Shown here one piece after another: positions 26,432 to 35,077 of a stretch of DNA of 64,000 nucleotides. How positions within the stretch are numbered: position 1 is the first letter of the stretch; each line of letters opens with the position of its first letter. The notes under the pieces are model-generated. The model was not told the origin of the DNA. It saw only the letters and a list, made by a program, of their open reading frames with translations, and ran no database searches. The position numbers and the translations under genes were made by a program. This stretch comes from Candidimonas sp. SYP-B2681 (GTDB taxonomy: Bacteria; Pseudomonadota; Gammaproteobacteria; Burkholderiales; Burkholderiaceae_B): positions 372,001-436,000 of the forward strand of contig NZ_RYDV01000003.1 in assembly GCF_003971065.1 (NCBI RefSeq), given 5' to 3'.

Positions 26432-27366
26432 AAAAGAACATCATATGCCTTGCGGGGCCCACTGCCGCCGGCAAAAGCGCTGCGACCCTGGCGTTGGCAC
26501 AACGCTGGCCGATTGAAATCATTATTGTCGATTCCGCCACGATTTACCGCGGTATGGATATCGGTACCGCAAAGCCGTCGAGGGCCGAACAGGCATTCGT
26601 TCCGCACCATCTCCTTGATATACGGGATCCGGCGCAAAGCTATTCAGCCGCTGAGTTCCAGCAAGACGCAACAGCCTTGATTCGTGATATCACGGTACGC
26701 GGAAAAATCCCATTGCTGTGTGGCGGAACGATGCTCTACTACAAGGCCCTAAGGGAAGGGCTTAACGATTTACCCGCCGCCGACGCTGCAGTTCGAATGC
26801 AAATCGACCTCGAAGCACAAATCTCTGGCTGGCCCGAACTGCACCGGCAATTGGCCGATTATGATCCGATAACCGCAGCGCGCCTGGCGCCCAATGACAG
26901 CCAGCGCTTGCAGCGCGCCATCGAAATCTACCGAATCAGCGGCAGGCCGATGTCGGCATGGCTGGCCGATGCCCGACCACAGCAAGACAGCGAACTCGAA
27001 TTCATCACCGTCAGCCTTGAGCCGTCGGACCGCCTTGCCCTGCATGCAAGAATCGCCGGTCGCTATCAAACGATGATCAACGATGGACTGCTGCGGGAAG
27101 TGCAGGCGCTTCACCAACGAAGCGAACTGCACACCGGTTTACCCTCAGTGCGTTGCGTGGGATATAGGCAGCTTTGGGATTATCTGGACGGAAAAATTGA
27201 CTTAAGTGCAGCAGTGGAACAGGCAATTGCAGCCACCCGCCAGCTGGCAAAGCGTCAATTGACCTGGCTTAGGTCCGAGCCACAGCGTCACATTATCGAC
27301 TGCCTGAGTCCTGACGCTGCCATGCGGGCCGTGGACACGATTGCACCCTTTTGGCCGAAAAAATAA
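26428..27366 (+). CDS. miaA: tRNA dimethylallyltransferase MiaA
   Basis: Enzyme of 312 residues that adds the isopentenyl group to A37 of UNN-reading tRNAs, using dimethylallyl diphosphate. Walker-like GPTAAGKS (about residues 8-15), [22 protein letters not shown], and [10 protein letters not shown] are all canonical. The ATG at 26428 overlaps the mutL stop as ATGA; the frame extends further up inside mutL, but those codons do not resemble MiaA. mutL-miaA is a common proteobacterial operon, often with hfq downstream; here hfq is not present and purM follows on the other strand. Confidence 0.96.
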   Translation: MKKNIICLAGPTAAGKSAATLALAQRWPIEIIIVDSATIYRGMDIGTAKPSRAEQAFVPHHLLDIRDPAQSYSAAEFQQDATALIRDITVRGKIPLLCGGTMLYYKALREGLNDLPAADAAVRMQIDLEAQISGWPELHRQLADYDPITAARLAPNDSQRLQRAIEIYRISGRPMSAWLADARPQQDSELEFITVSLEPSDRLALHARIAGRYQTMINDGLLREVQALHQRSELHTGLPSVRCVGYRQLWDYLDGKIDLSAAVEQAIAATRQLAKRQLTWLRSEPQRHIIDCLSPDAAMRAVDTIAPFWPKK

Positions 27367-27415
27367 AGCGGGTTTATTTTTCCTGGGAAACGGACTATTC
27401 GCCCTGCCAGCACTG

Positions 27416-27447
27416 CCGGCGCCATGTTCGACCACAGACGGCGCCGG
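27416..27447. terminator. Possible hairpin between miaA and purM
   Basis: CCGGCGCC (27416-27423) and GGCGCCGG (27440-27447) form an 8-base stem with a 16-base loop between two convergent genes. No clean T run follows on either strand, so it is only a weak terminator call. Confidence 0.3.
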
Positions 27448-27456
27448 ACACTTTCT

Positions 27457-28509
27457 TTACACCACTACAGTTTGCGGCGCATCAGCGCTTTCACGGTCCA
27501 CAACTTCGCCCACTACACTGACTTGCTCGCCGTGCGCCGTAAGAGTCGCCTTTACGGCTTCAGCCTGATTCGCCGGGACCACAATAACCATACCGATGCC
27601 GCAATTAAATACACGATACATTTCAGTGTCGGCAACACCGCCGTTTTTCTGCAGCCATGTGAACAGCGGCGGCATAGTCCAGGCATCGCGATGCAATTGT
27701 GCCGACAAACCGGGCTGTAGGATGCGGGGCACGTTATCGAGCAGACCACCACCCGTAATATGCGCCAGCCCCTTGATCGCGGGCCCATGCTCGGCAAGCG
27801 CTGCCAACACGGACTTCACATAGATACGAGTCGGTTCCATTACGACATCTTCCAGTGGCCGACCACCCAGATCTTGGCCGGGCCGGGCATTGGCATGGGT
27901 CAGGATTTTGCGCAACAGCGAAAAGCCATTAGAGTGCGCACCGCTGGATGCAAGGCCCAGGATTACGTCGCCAGGCACGATAGACTTGCCGTCGATGATG
28001 CGTGATTTCTCGACCGCGCCAACCGCAAACCCCGCAAGGTCGTATTCGCCGTCGGGATACATGCCCGGCATTTCGGCCGTTTCGCCGCCGATCAAAGCGC
28101 AACCCGAGAGTTCACAGCCCCGCGCTATGCCCGCGACTACACTTGCAGCGATATCGACCGATAATTTTCCGCATGCGAAATAATCGAGAAAGAAAAGCGG
28201 CTCGGCGCCTTGAACCAAAATGTCGTTGACGCTCATGGCAACCAGGTCGATACCCACGGTATCATGGCGCTGCCATTCGAAAGCAAGCCGCAGTTTGGTA
28301 CCGACGCCATCGGTTCCCGACACCAGAACAGGCTCTTTAAGATGCTTTGGCACTTCGAATAAGGCGCCAAATCCGCCAATCCCCGCCATCACGCCGGCCC
28401 TCATGGTTTTGGCAGCAAGAGGCTTGATACGGTCCACAAGCGCATCGCCGGCATCGATATCGACACCTGCATCGCGATAGGTCAAGGAAGCTGAATGTTT
28501 GTTTGTCAT
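27457..28509 (-). CDS. purM: Phosphoribosylformylglycinamidine cyclo-ligase
   Basis: AIR synthetase of 350 residues, fifth step of de novo purine synthesis (FGAM + ATP to AIR). Conserved parts are [53 protein letters not shown], and [11 protein letters not shown]. The ATG at 28509 is the usual start. It diverges from hda with a 136-base gap, an arrangement common in beta- and gammaproteobacteria. Confidence 0.96.
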   Translation of the reverse strand: MTNKHSASLTYRDAGVDIDAGDALVDRIKPLAAKTMRAGVMAGIGGFGALFEVPKHLKEPVLVSGTDGVGTKLRLAFEWQRHDTVGIDLVAMSVNDILVQGAEPLFFLDYFACGKLSVDIAASVVAGIARGCELSGCALIGGETAEMPGMYPDGEYDLAGFAVGAVEKSRIIDGKSIVPGDVILGLASSGAHSNGFSLLRKILTHANARPGQDLGGRPLEDVVMEPTRIYVKSVLAALAEHGPAIKGLAHITGGGLLDNVPRILQPGLSAQLHRDAWTMPPLFTWLQKNGGVADTEMYRVFNCGIGMVIVVPANQAEAVKATLTAHGEQVSVVGEVVDRESADAPQTVVV

Positions 28510-28645
28510 GAGAAATGCCGTGGGATGTGTAAGAATTGCATGTTGAATTAAATACCAGGGGTGATTTTACGATGAACGCAGCAAATGCACGTCTCTGCAA
28601 TATGGCAAGCAGGCCCTGATTGCGCCGCCCCCTATTAGACAACAC

Positions 28646-29332
28646 ATGACACAGCAACTGATTCTGGACTTGTTACCACCCTCCGCGCCCTCGCTGGACA
28701 ACTTCGTCGTGGGCGAAAATGCGGCGGCGCTGGACGCATTGCGCCATTGGAAAGGCGGCCGTGCTATTTACCTGTGGGGCGCCCACGGCGCTGGCCGAAG
28801 TCATTTACTTCGGGCCTGCGCGACGGGGACCGCTGCGCTATACCACGGACCCGGCGACAGTCCTGCCATCCTGAAAGACATCGCCACAGGCGACGAGCTC
28901 AAACACAAGATCATCGCCATCGACAATATTGAACTGCTCGATCCCGCAGGGCAGGCCGCCTTGTTTGCCCTGTACAATCGCTGGCGCGAAGTTGCTACCA
29001 CGAAAGACGCGTTTGCTATTGTTTCTGCCGGAGATCGGGCGCCGCTCGCCATGCCGCTACGCGAAGACTTGCGCACGCGGCTAGGCTGGGATCTGGTATT
29101 TCGCCTGGAATTGCTATCGGATCAAGATCGAGCCGAGGCCCTGCGAGCCCGGGCCAACGAGCGCGGCTTACAGCTTTCGCCCGAGGTTATAAGCTGGGTG
29201 CTTACCCACTATGCCCGCGACATGAGCCGTTTGAGCGCCTTGGTAGATGCTCTCGACCGTTATTCCCTAGCGAAGCATCGGCCCATTACCTTGCCTTTAC
29301 TTAAGGATCTGCTGGCATCCAGCCACACTTAA
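28646..29332 (+). CDS. hda: DnaA inactivator Hda
   Basis: AAA+ protein of 228 residues that, with the beta clamp, triggers DnaA-ATP hydrolysis after initiation. The N-terminus carries the clamp-binding motif QLILDL (residues 4-9). The AAA+ core has a Walker A-like WGAHGAGRSHLL in which R replaces the usual K, and box VII/sensor elements REDLRTRLGWDLVFRL. Hda proteins bind ADP and often have degenerate nucleotide sites. It starts a plus-strand cluster with a HAD phosphatase, pcnB and folK. Confidence 0.92.
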   Translation: MTQQLILDLLPPSAPSLDNFVVGENAAALDALRHWKGGRAIYLWGAHGAGRSHLLRACATGTAALYHGPGDSPAILKDIATGDELKHKIIAIDNIELLDPAGQAALFALYNRWREVATTKDAFAIVSAGDRAPLAMPLREDLRTRLGWDLVFRLELLSDQDRAEALRARANERGLQLSPEVISWVLTHYARDMSRLSALVDALDRYSLAKHRPITLPLLKDLLASSHT

Positions 29333-29347
29333 TATGAATTTACATCT

Positions 29348-30049
29348 ATGAAGTCCGCAAAACGCCTCGCCCTGTTCGATCTCGACCACACACTGCTTCC
29401 GCTCGATAGCGACTATCAATGGGCCGACTTCCTGGCTCGCACTGGGCGCGCCGGCGACCCTGTCGAAGCTCAGCGCCGCAATGAAGACCTTATGCAACGG
29501 TATAATGAAGGCAATCTGACTGCCGAACAATCTGCCGAATTCATGTTGGGGCTGCTCACACGAGCCGACGCAAGCGAACTCGCCGAATGGCACGAAGTTT
29601 TCATGGCTGAAGTCGTGCGTCCCGCTATATTGCCGATTGCACAGAATTTGGTTCGAAATCATCTTATGCAAGGCGATCTGTGCGCAATTGTCACGGCCAC
29701 CAATGAGTTTGTCACGGCTCCAATTGCCCGCGCTTTTGGCGTCCCGCACTTGATTGCCACTACGCCCGAATTGCATAACGGCCGCTACACTGGCCAGATT
29801 CTGGGCGTGCCAAGTTTTCAGGCAGGCAAGATCACACGCGTCAACGAATGGCTGGGAGCCATGGGCTTGCAGCTAGCTGACTTCGAAGACTCATTCTTCT
29901 ATAGTGATTCGCCCAATGACCTCCCCCTTCTGGAAGTCGTGACGCACCCTATCGCCACTAACCCCAGCCCCACATTGCGCGAGCTTGCGCAAGCGCGCGG
30001 CTGGAAAATCCTTGACCTGTTCAAGGACATGCAAGATGCAAAGTCTTAA
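29348..30049 (+). CDS. HAD-IB family phosphatase (SerB-like)
   Basis: HAD superfamily hydrolase of 233 residues. Motif I FDLDHTLL (the first Asp is the nucleophile), motif II around VTATN, and motif III with a K (AGKITRV) and motif IV DSPNDLPLL. It belongs to the HAD-IB subfamily that includes phosphoserine phosphatase-like enzymes and histidinol-phosphate phosphatases; the substrate is not predictable. It lies 15 bases after hda and 9 bases before pcnB, so it is probably co-transcribed. The ATG at 29348 is the usual start. Confidence 0.88.
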   Translation: MKSAKRLALFDLDHTLLPLDSDYQWADFLARTGRAGDPVEAQRRNEDLMQRYNEGNLTAEQSAEFMLGLLTRADASELAEWHEVFMAEVVRPAILPIAQNLVRNHLMQGDLCAIVTATNEFVTAPIARAFGVPHLIATTPELHNGRYTGQILGVPSFQAGKITRVNEWLGAMGLQLADFEDSFFYSDSPNDLPLLEVVTHPIATNPSPTLRELAQARGWKILDLFKDMQDAKS

Positions 30050-30058
30050 AATACATTC

Positions 30059-31414
30059 ATGCTTAAACAAACAATAAAAAATTTCGTCGAACGCCTGTTT
30101 TCAACACCGCGTCGCGGACCGGAGCGCCTGGCTCAAGAGAAGCACGGCATTGACCGACGCAATGTATCGCGGCACGCCATCAAGGTTTGTGAAGTCTTGC
30201 ACGAACATGGTTATGTGGCCTATATCGTGGGCGGCGCAGTGCGTGACCTGATCGTGGGCCTGGAACCGAAGGATTTCGACGTTGCAACCAACGCCACGCC
30301 TAACCAGATTCGCCCGTTGTTCCGGCGCGCCCGCATCATCGGCAAACGTTTCCAGCTGGTGCATGTGGTATTCGGCCAGGAAATCATCGAGACGTCCACT
30401 TTCCGGGCACCCGCCTCAGTCGAACAAGACACCGACGAGCATGGCCGTATACTGCGCGACAACTTGTTCGGCTCGCACGAAGAAGACGCCGCCCGGCGTG
30501 ACTTCACGCTCAATGCACTGTATTACGATCCTATTACCGAAGTGGTCATCGACTACCACCGAGGTGTCCCCGATCTGAAGAAACGGGTGGTGCGCATGAT
30601 CGGCGACCCCGAGACGCGTTATCGTGAAGACCCCGTCCGCATGTTGCGCGCGCTGCGCTTCGCGGCCAAGCTTAATGCCACGATAGACCCTGCCTCATAC
30701 GAGCCCATCACGCGCATGGCGCCTCTTATCGAGAACGTGCCTTCTTCGCGCCTGTTCGACGAAATTCTCAAGCTGCTGACCTGCGGCCATGCCATGGATT
30801 GCCTGCGACAGCTGCAGTCCGTAGGCCTGCACGAAGGCGTTCTACCGCTGATCGACCTGATTTTCAAAGAAGAAGGCGGCGAGAACTTTGTTGACCTCGC
30901 CCTGGCCCGCACTGACGCCCGAGTACGCGCAGGCAAAACAATCAGCCCCAGCTTCCTGTTTGCCGCTTTGCTATGGACACTGGTCAATAAGCGCTGGCAG
31001 CAGTACTGTGCGGGCGGCGAGCATCCTGCGCAGGCGCTCATGCAGGCGGCCGACTCTGTCGTCGAAGAGCAAACTCGCAAGCTGGCCATACAGCGGCGAT
31101 ATCAGGCCGACATGCGCGAAATCTGGTTCATGCAGGCGCGCTTTGAACGGGCAAATCCCAAGACCATATGGCGCATGCTTGAACAGCCCCGCTTTCGTGC
31201 CGCGGTCGATTTCCTGCAACTGCGTGCTGAAGCACACGAGGTCGATAGTGTTCAGGCACAGTGGTGGATGGATCTGGCCAATGCCGATGATTCGACCCGC
31301 GCCGAGATGATAGAAACTTATCAAACCGAGAGCCGGGGCAAGGCGCCCGCCGCCCGCCGACGCCGTAATCCGCGGCGCCGCCCTAGCCAGCAGACGAACA
31401 CGCCGCCACAATAA
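30059..31414 (+). CDS. pcnB: Poly(A) polymerase PcnB
   Basis: Class II nucleotidyltransferase of 451 residues that adds poly(A) tails and promotes RNA decay. The catalytic motif GGAVRDLIVGLEPKDFDVAT (about residues 57-76) carries the DxD pair (DFDV). LFRRARIIGKRF and RRDFTLNALYYD follow. The C-terminus is very basic (RRRRNPRRRP), a common RNA-binding tail. It lies 9 bases after the HAD gene and about 60 bases before folK, a frequent pairing. Confidence 0.95.
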   Translation: MLKQTIKNFVERLFSTPRRGPERLAQEKHGIDRRNVSRHAIKVCEVLHEHGYVAYIVGGAVRDLIVGLEPKDFDVATNATPNQIRPLFRRARIIGKRFQLVHVVFGQEIIETSTFRAPASVEQDTDEHGRILRDNLFGSHEEDAARRDFTLNALYYDPITEVVIDYHRGVPDLKKRVVRMIGDPETRYREDPVRMLRALRFAAKLNATIDPASYEPITRMAPLIENVPSSRLFDEILKLLTCGHAMDCLRQLQSVGLHEGVLPLIDLIFKEEGGENFVDLALARTDARVRAGKTISPSFLFAALLWTLVNKRWQQYCAGGEHPAQALMQAADSVVEEQTRKLAIQRRYQADMREIWFMQARFERANPKTIWRMLEQPRFRAAVDFLQLRAEAHEVDSVQAQWWMDLANADDSTRAEMIETYQTESRGKAPAARRRRNPRRRPSQQTNTPPQ

Positions 31415-31473
31415 TAGAATCTACGTCACGGCACTGGCCTGTTGCAAGGCCAGGCCATATCAGGGCAAGAATA

Positions 31474-31950
31474 ATGGCTTTGGCTTACATTGGATTAGGG
31501 GCAAATCTTGGCGACGCACGGGCAACCTTGCTGCGAGCGGCAACCGATCTTGCACACGTCTCGGGTATTAGCCAAATCGAACTCTCGCCTCTATACCGCA
31601 GTGCGCCAATCGAGTCGAGCGGCCCCGATTACATCAATGCCGTTGCGGCCCTGCGCACCACACTCGCCGCGCCGCAGCTCCTACGTATATTGCAACAAAT
31701 CGAGCAGCAGCATGGGCGCGTGCGCCCCTATCACAACGCTCCGCGGACCCTTGATTTGGATCTGCTGTGGTTTGATGGCCAGCAAATTTACGAGCCGGAC
31801 CTCATCGTCCCACATCCGCGCATGCATGAGCGCGCCTTTGTGTTACTGCCCCTAAGCGATCTGGCGCCCGAGCTCGTACTGGCCCAAGGCCCTATAAAAG
31901 ACCTGCTTGCTGGCTGCGCCGACCAGGCATTGTCAAAACTGCCTGCATAG
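31474..31950 (+). CDS. folK: 2-amino-4-hydroxy-6-hydroxymethyldihydropteridine diphosphokinase
   Basis: HPPK of 158 residues, transferring diphosphate from ATP to 6-hydroxymethyl-7,8-dihydropterin in folate synthesis. The starts IGLGANLGDA and the signature RPYHNAPRTLDLDLLWFD (about residues 80-97) are canonical, as is PHPRMHERAFVLLPL. Complete, with an ATG at 31474. It follows pcnB on the same strand. Confidence 0.96.
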   Translation: MALAYIGLGANLGDARATLLRAATDLAHVSGISQIELSPLYRSAPIESSGPDYINAVAALRTTLAAPQLLRILQQIEQQHGRVRPYHNAPRTLDLDLLWFDGQQIYEPDLIVPHPRMHERAFVLLPLSDLAPELVLAQGPIKDLLAGCADQALSKLPA

Positions 31951-31986
31951 GTTGCCTTGGCGGAACAGCTTCCGCCAAACCCGCCA

Positions 31987-32805
31987 TTACCCCGCCACGC
32001 GACGAAGAATCTGATGAGCACGCTCGATTACCGGCGCGTCTACCATTTTGCCGTCTACCTGAAAGGCAGATGAGCCCGTAGCGTCGGCCACCTCGATAAT
32101 GCGTTTTGCCCACTCGGTATCGGCGGCCGTGGGTGCGAAGGCAGCATGGATGGCGGCTACCTGGGCAGGATGAATGCAAAGCATTCCTCCGAAACCCATA
32201 TCGCGAACCTGCGCAGCCAACTGCGACAACCCGTCGTGATCCGAGAAATTTGGGTAGACCCCATCCAATGGCGCGGCCAGCCCGTTGGCTGAGCTATGCA
32301 GCAAAATCTGGCAACGAATGTGGTTTAACAATAGCGCTGCCCCGACGGTGTCAGGAGCCGTGCCCAACTCGAGCATCAGGTCGAGACTTCCAAACGAAAG
32401 ACGATCCACGGCTTGCTGTGCCGCCATCTGCTCGAGTGCCAGAACGCCTCTGGCGCTTTCAACAATGGGCAATACTGTCTTGCCTGACTGCGCGACCTGC
32501 TGGATCTGAAGCGCGGACTCTGCCTTGGGCAGCAAAACCGCAGTGATGTTTTGGTGAGCGGCGCAAATGGCTAGATCTGCGTTGAACCAGGAGGTCGTCG
32601 CGCCATTGATGCGAACCCAAAACGAGGCTTGCGGATTCGCACTGGCAAAGTCTCGCAGATGTTCTCGTGCCTCGTCTTTAAGACCGTGTTCAACGGCATC
32701 TTCAAGATCGATGATCACGGCATCGGCGCCTGCGCCAAGCGCCTTGGAAAAGCGCTCGGGCCGAGTCGCCGGTACGAATAAGGCGGATCGAATCTGTTGC
32801 TGCAT
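31987..32805 (-). CDS. CitE-like CoA-ester lyase (citramalyl-CoA or malyl-CoA type)
   Basis: HpcH/HpaI-fold lyase of 272 residues. It begins with the family signature RSALFVPATRPERFSKAL and has VIIDLEDAV, VLLPKAES, IVESARGVL and LCIHPAQVAAIHAAF. These are the metal- and CoA-ester-binding elements of CitE, Mcl and Ccl proteins. The probable reaction is (S)-citramalyl-CoA to acetyl-CoA plus pyruvate, or a related cleavage. Its start overlaps the stop of the CoA transferase gene by one base (TAATG). With the two genes upstream it forms a three-step set that matches the itaconate or mesaconate route of Pseudomonas. Exact substrate is inference. Confidence 0.85.
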   Translation of the reverse strand: MQQQIRSALFVPATRPERFSKALGAGADAVIIDLEDAVEHGLKDEAREHLRDFASANPQASFWVRINGATTSWFNADLAICAAHQNITAVLLPKAESALQIQQVAQSGKTVLPIVESARGVLALEQMAAQQAVDRLSFGSLDLMLELGTAPDTVGAALLLNHIRCQILLHSSANGLAAPLDGVYPNFSDHDGLSQLAAQVRDMGFGGMLCIHPAQVAAIHAAFAPTAADTEWAKRIIEVADATGSSAFQVDGKMVDAPVIERAHQILRRVAG

Positions 32806-34028
32806 TAGATGATTCCTTGTTGTGCGAGATCGCCGATCTGCTCTTTCGAGTAACCCAGACCGGCAAGTATGGAGGCGGAATTCTCGCCCAATGCCGGGAT
32901 CTTGTCCATGCGTGGCTGAAATGCCGAGCTTGTCGCGGGCGGCATCAGCGCGGGCAAGAGGCCGACAGCGCTGTCAACTTCGCGCCAACGATTACGCTCG
33001 GCAAGCTGCGGGTGATTCCAGACATCTTGCATGGTGTTGACACCGGCATTGGCAATATGTGCCGCCTCCAGCCTTTCGATGACCTGTGCGCGAGACATTG
33101 ATGCGAACGTGGTCACGATCAGCACACGCAGCGTATCTTTATTTGCCACGCGCTGCGAATTACTGCTGAACCGGCCGTCGTTGGCCAATTCGGGTTGTTT
33201 TAGAACAATGCTGCAGAAGGCGGCCCACTCGCGCTCGTTTTGTAGACCGAGCATAACCTCGGTGCCATCGCCCACAAGGAAAGGGCCATATGGGTAGATG
33301 GTCGCATGCGAAGCACCAGCCCGCGGTGGCGGCGGGGCTCCGTCGAACGCGTAGTACATGGGGAAACCCATCCATTCCACCATGCTCTCCAGCATGGAAA
33401 CATCGATACGGCTGCCCTTTCCACTGCGGTTACGCAGCAGCAAGGCCGACAAAATACTACTGTAGGCATACATGCCGGCTGCAATATCCGAGATTGAACA
33501 GCCCGCCTTGGCGGGCGTATCGGGCGTACCAGTGACTGACAAGAAACCGCTCTCGCTTTGAATCAATAGGTCGTACGCTTTCTTGTCTTGATAGGACCCG
33601 CCTTCACCGTAGCCTGAGATATCGCAAACGATCAGACGCGGGTGTTTCTCGTGCAGCACGTCAAAGGACAAGCCAAGCCGGGCTGCCGCACCGGGAGCAA
33701 GATTCTGCACCAGCACATCAGCCTCGCCAAGCAACTCAGCCAGAATCTGACTTGCCTCAGGCCGCTTCAGGTCCAGTGTGAGGCTTTCTTTGGAACGATT
33801 GGTCCATACGAAGTGCGAGGCCAGGCCCTTGACACGCTCGTCATAATTGCGAGCGAAGTCACCAACACCCGGTCGCTCTACCTTGATGACGCGGGCGCCC
33901 ATATCGGCCAACTGACGCGTGCAAAACGGGGCGGCGATCGCGTGTTCAAGACTGACCACCGTAATGCCATCTAATGGGCGCGAGCCGGTGGAGTCGGGGA
34001 TATCAGTTAACTGCGTTGTAGGGCTCAT
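32805..34028 (-). CDS. CaiB/BaiF family CoA transferase
   Basis: Family III CoA transferase of 407 residues, which moves CoA between acids through a Asp-acyl intermediate. LDGITVVSLEHAIAAPFCTRQLADMGARVIKVERPG is the start of the fold (quoted in parts here: VVSLEHAIAAPFCT and LADMGARVIKVERP); the catalytic Asp lies in the YDLLIQSESGFLSVTG region. The start at 34028 overlaps the stop of the MaoC-like gene by ATGA. Context with a MaoC hydratase and a CitE-like lyase suggests an itaconate (or mesaconate) CoA transferase, as PA0882 in Pseudomonas; that is inference. Confidence 0.85.
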   Translation of the reverse strand: MSPTTQLTDIPDSTGSRPLDGITVVSLEHAIAAPFCTRQLADMGARVIKVERPGVGDFARNYDERVKGLASHFVWTNRSKESLTLDLKRPEASQILAELLGEADVLVQNLAPGAAARLGLSFDVLHEKHPRLIVCDISGYGEGGSYQDKKAYDLLIQSESGFLSVTGTPDTPAKAGCSISDIAAGMYAYSSILSALLLRNRSGKGSRIDVSMLESMVEWMGFPMYYAFDGAPPPPRAGASHATIYPYGPFLVGDGTEVMLGLQNEREWAAFCSIVLKQPELANDGRFSSNSQRVANKDTLRVLIVTTFASMSRAQVIERLEAAHIANAGVNTMQDVWNHPQLAERNRWREVDSAVGLLPALMPPATSSAFQPRMDKIPALGENSASILAGLGYSKEQIGDLAQQGII

Positions 34029-34855
34029 GGTGTAAACCTCAGTTCTGCCTGGTGTGCAAGCGTGCCGTCTTGCTCGGCCCATAATTGTGCGCTGTCGGCG
34101 CCTAGCAGCACGCCAGAGGTCTGGAATGGTCGCGGCGCAATCAGAGGCCTTAAGCCCCGGTACGAGAATGAGGTTACCTTTTTACCCGGATTGGCGTTAA
34201 CGAAGGCTCGGCACATCAGGGTGGCGATCATGGGTCCGTGAACCACCAGCCCGGGATACCCCTCAGCTTTAGTGACATAGGGCTCATCGTAATGGATCCG
34301 GTGACCATTGAATGTCACAGCCGAATAACGGAAGAGCATGACAGTGCTGGGCACAGTCGTCTCGGACCATTCCCCCTTGAGCGCAGCGATGCTGCCTTCC
34401 AGCTTGGGCGGGCTAGGCTCGCGATACACAATATCTTGTTCCTCGGAGATGCAGAGCGCTCCCTCCTGAGAATACTCATGCTTTACCGTCACAAATAACA
34501 GCTTCCCGGTACGGCCGTCTTTTTCGTTGACTGCAGCGATGGTCGAGACCCGTTTCCCTGGAGTTCCGACCCGGAGGGGCTGCACAAACTCAAGCCGGCC
34601 GCCGGCCCACATGCGATTTCGATTATCGGCAGTTGGCAGGAAGCCGCCACGTTGCGGATGGCCGTCATCGCCAATCTGATCGTAAGGAACTCCCTTGATA
34701 AACAAGGTCCAGTGCCACAACAAGGGCAGTTCACTGCCCAGGGCCGGCGCCGCAGAATTCAAACTAAGTGCTACTTTCTCGATATGGCCAAGGTCGACCG
34801 AGTCGGTACATTCTTCGGTACGGCCTACCCAGCTGGATGGATTCATGGTGGTCAT
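34025..34855 (-). CDS. MaoC/FAS1-like dehydratase, itaconyl-CoA or mesaconyl-C4-CoA hydratase type
   Basis: Double hot-dog hydratase of 276 residues. The N-terminal half has the FAS1-like dehydratase fold (WVGRTEECTDSVDL, LPLLWHWTLF) and the C-terminal half the second hot dog, with YSAVTFNGHRIHYDEPYVT and VHGPMIATLM, the R-2-hydratase-like catalytic region. An ATG at 34855 is chosen because AGAAGAGA lies upstream and it starts near the conserved WVGRTE. Longer starts exist at 34897 and 34939. First gene of the three-gene operon, divergent from ilvD-like. The most similar characterised members are mesaconyl-C4-CoA hydratase and Ich of Pseudomonas aeruginosa. Confidence 0.82.
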   Translation of the reverse strand: MTTMNPSSWVGRTEECTDSVDLGHIEKVALSLNSAAPALGSELPLLWHWTLFIKGVPYDQIGDDGHPQRGGFLPTADNRNRMWAGGRLEFVQPLRVGTPGKRVSTIAAVNEKDGRTGKLLFVTVKHEYSQEGALCISEEQDIVYREPSPPKLEGSIAALKGEWSETTVPSTVMLFRYSAVTFNGHRIHYDEPYVTKAEGYPGLVVHGPMIATLMCRAFVNANPGKKVTSFSYRGLRPLIAPRPFQTSGVLLGADSAQLWAEQDGTLAHQAELRFTP

Positions 34856-35006
34856 GGGTGTCTCTTCTTTTACATCACTTAAAGTCATAGCTTGCATGTT
34901 TATATTCCGCTTGTGAATTCCATTTTGGATAAGGCTCACTTCACAGACCTTAAACCTCAGGCAAAAACTGATTACGGTATGGCGCAGATGCCAAATATCG
35001 AGGCGG

Positions 35007-35035
35007 TTTACAAACTAATATATTAGTGTTTTAAT
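35007..35035 (+). promoter_or_regulatory. Predicted promoter of the dehydratase gene
   Basis: TTTACA (35007-35012), a 17-base spacer and TTTAAT (35030-35035). The start of transcription would be near 35042, 36 bases before the ATG. The spacer contains a 14-base palindrome, so a repressor bound there would block this promoter. Confidence 0.5.
35014..35027. promoter_or_regulatory. Palindromic operator candidate in the divergent promoter
   Basis: ACTAATATATTAGT is a perfect 14-base palindrome in the 222-base gap between the CoA-pathway operon and the dehydratase gene. It sits in the spacer of the plus-strand promoter. A 12/14 copy (38690-38703) lies upstream of the Bug gene at the other end of the island. 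The regulator is not in the window; GntR- or LacI-type proteins are possible. Confidence 0.6.
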
Positions 35036-35077
35036 TGCTCAACAACGCCGCCTACCTTCACATACAGGCCAAAAACC

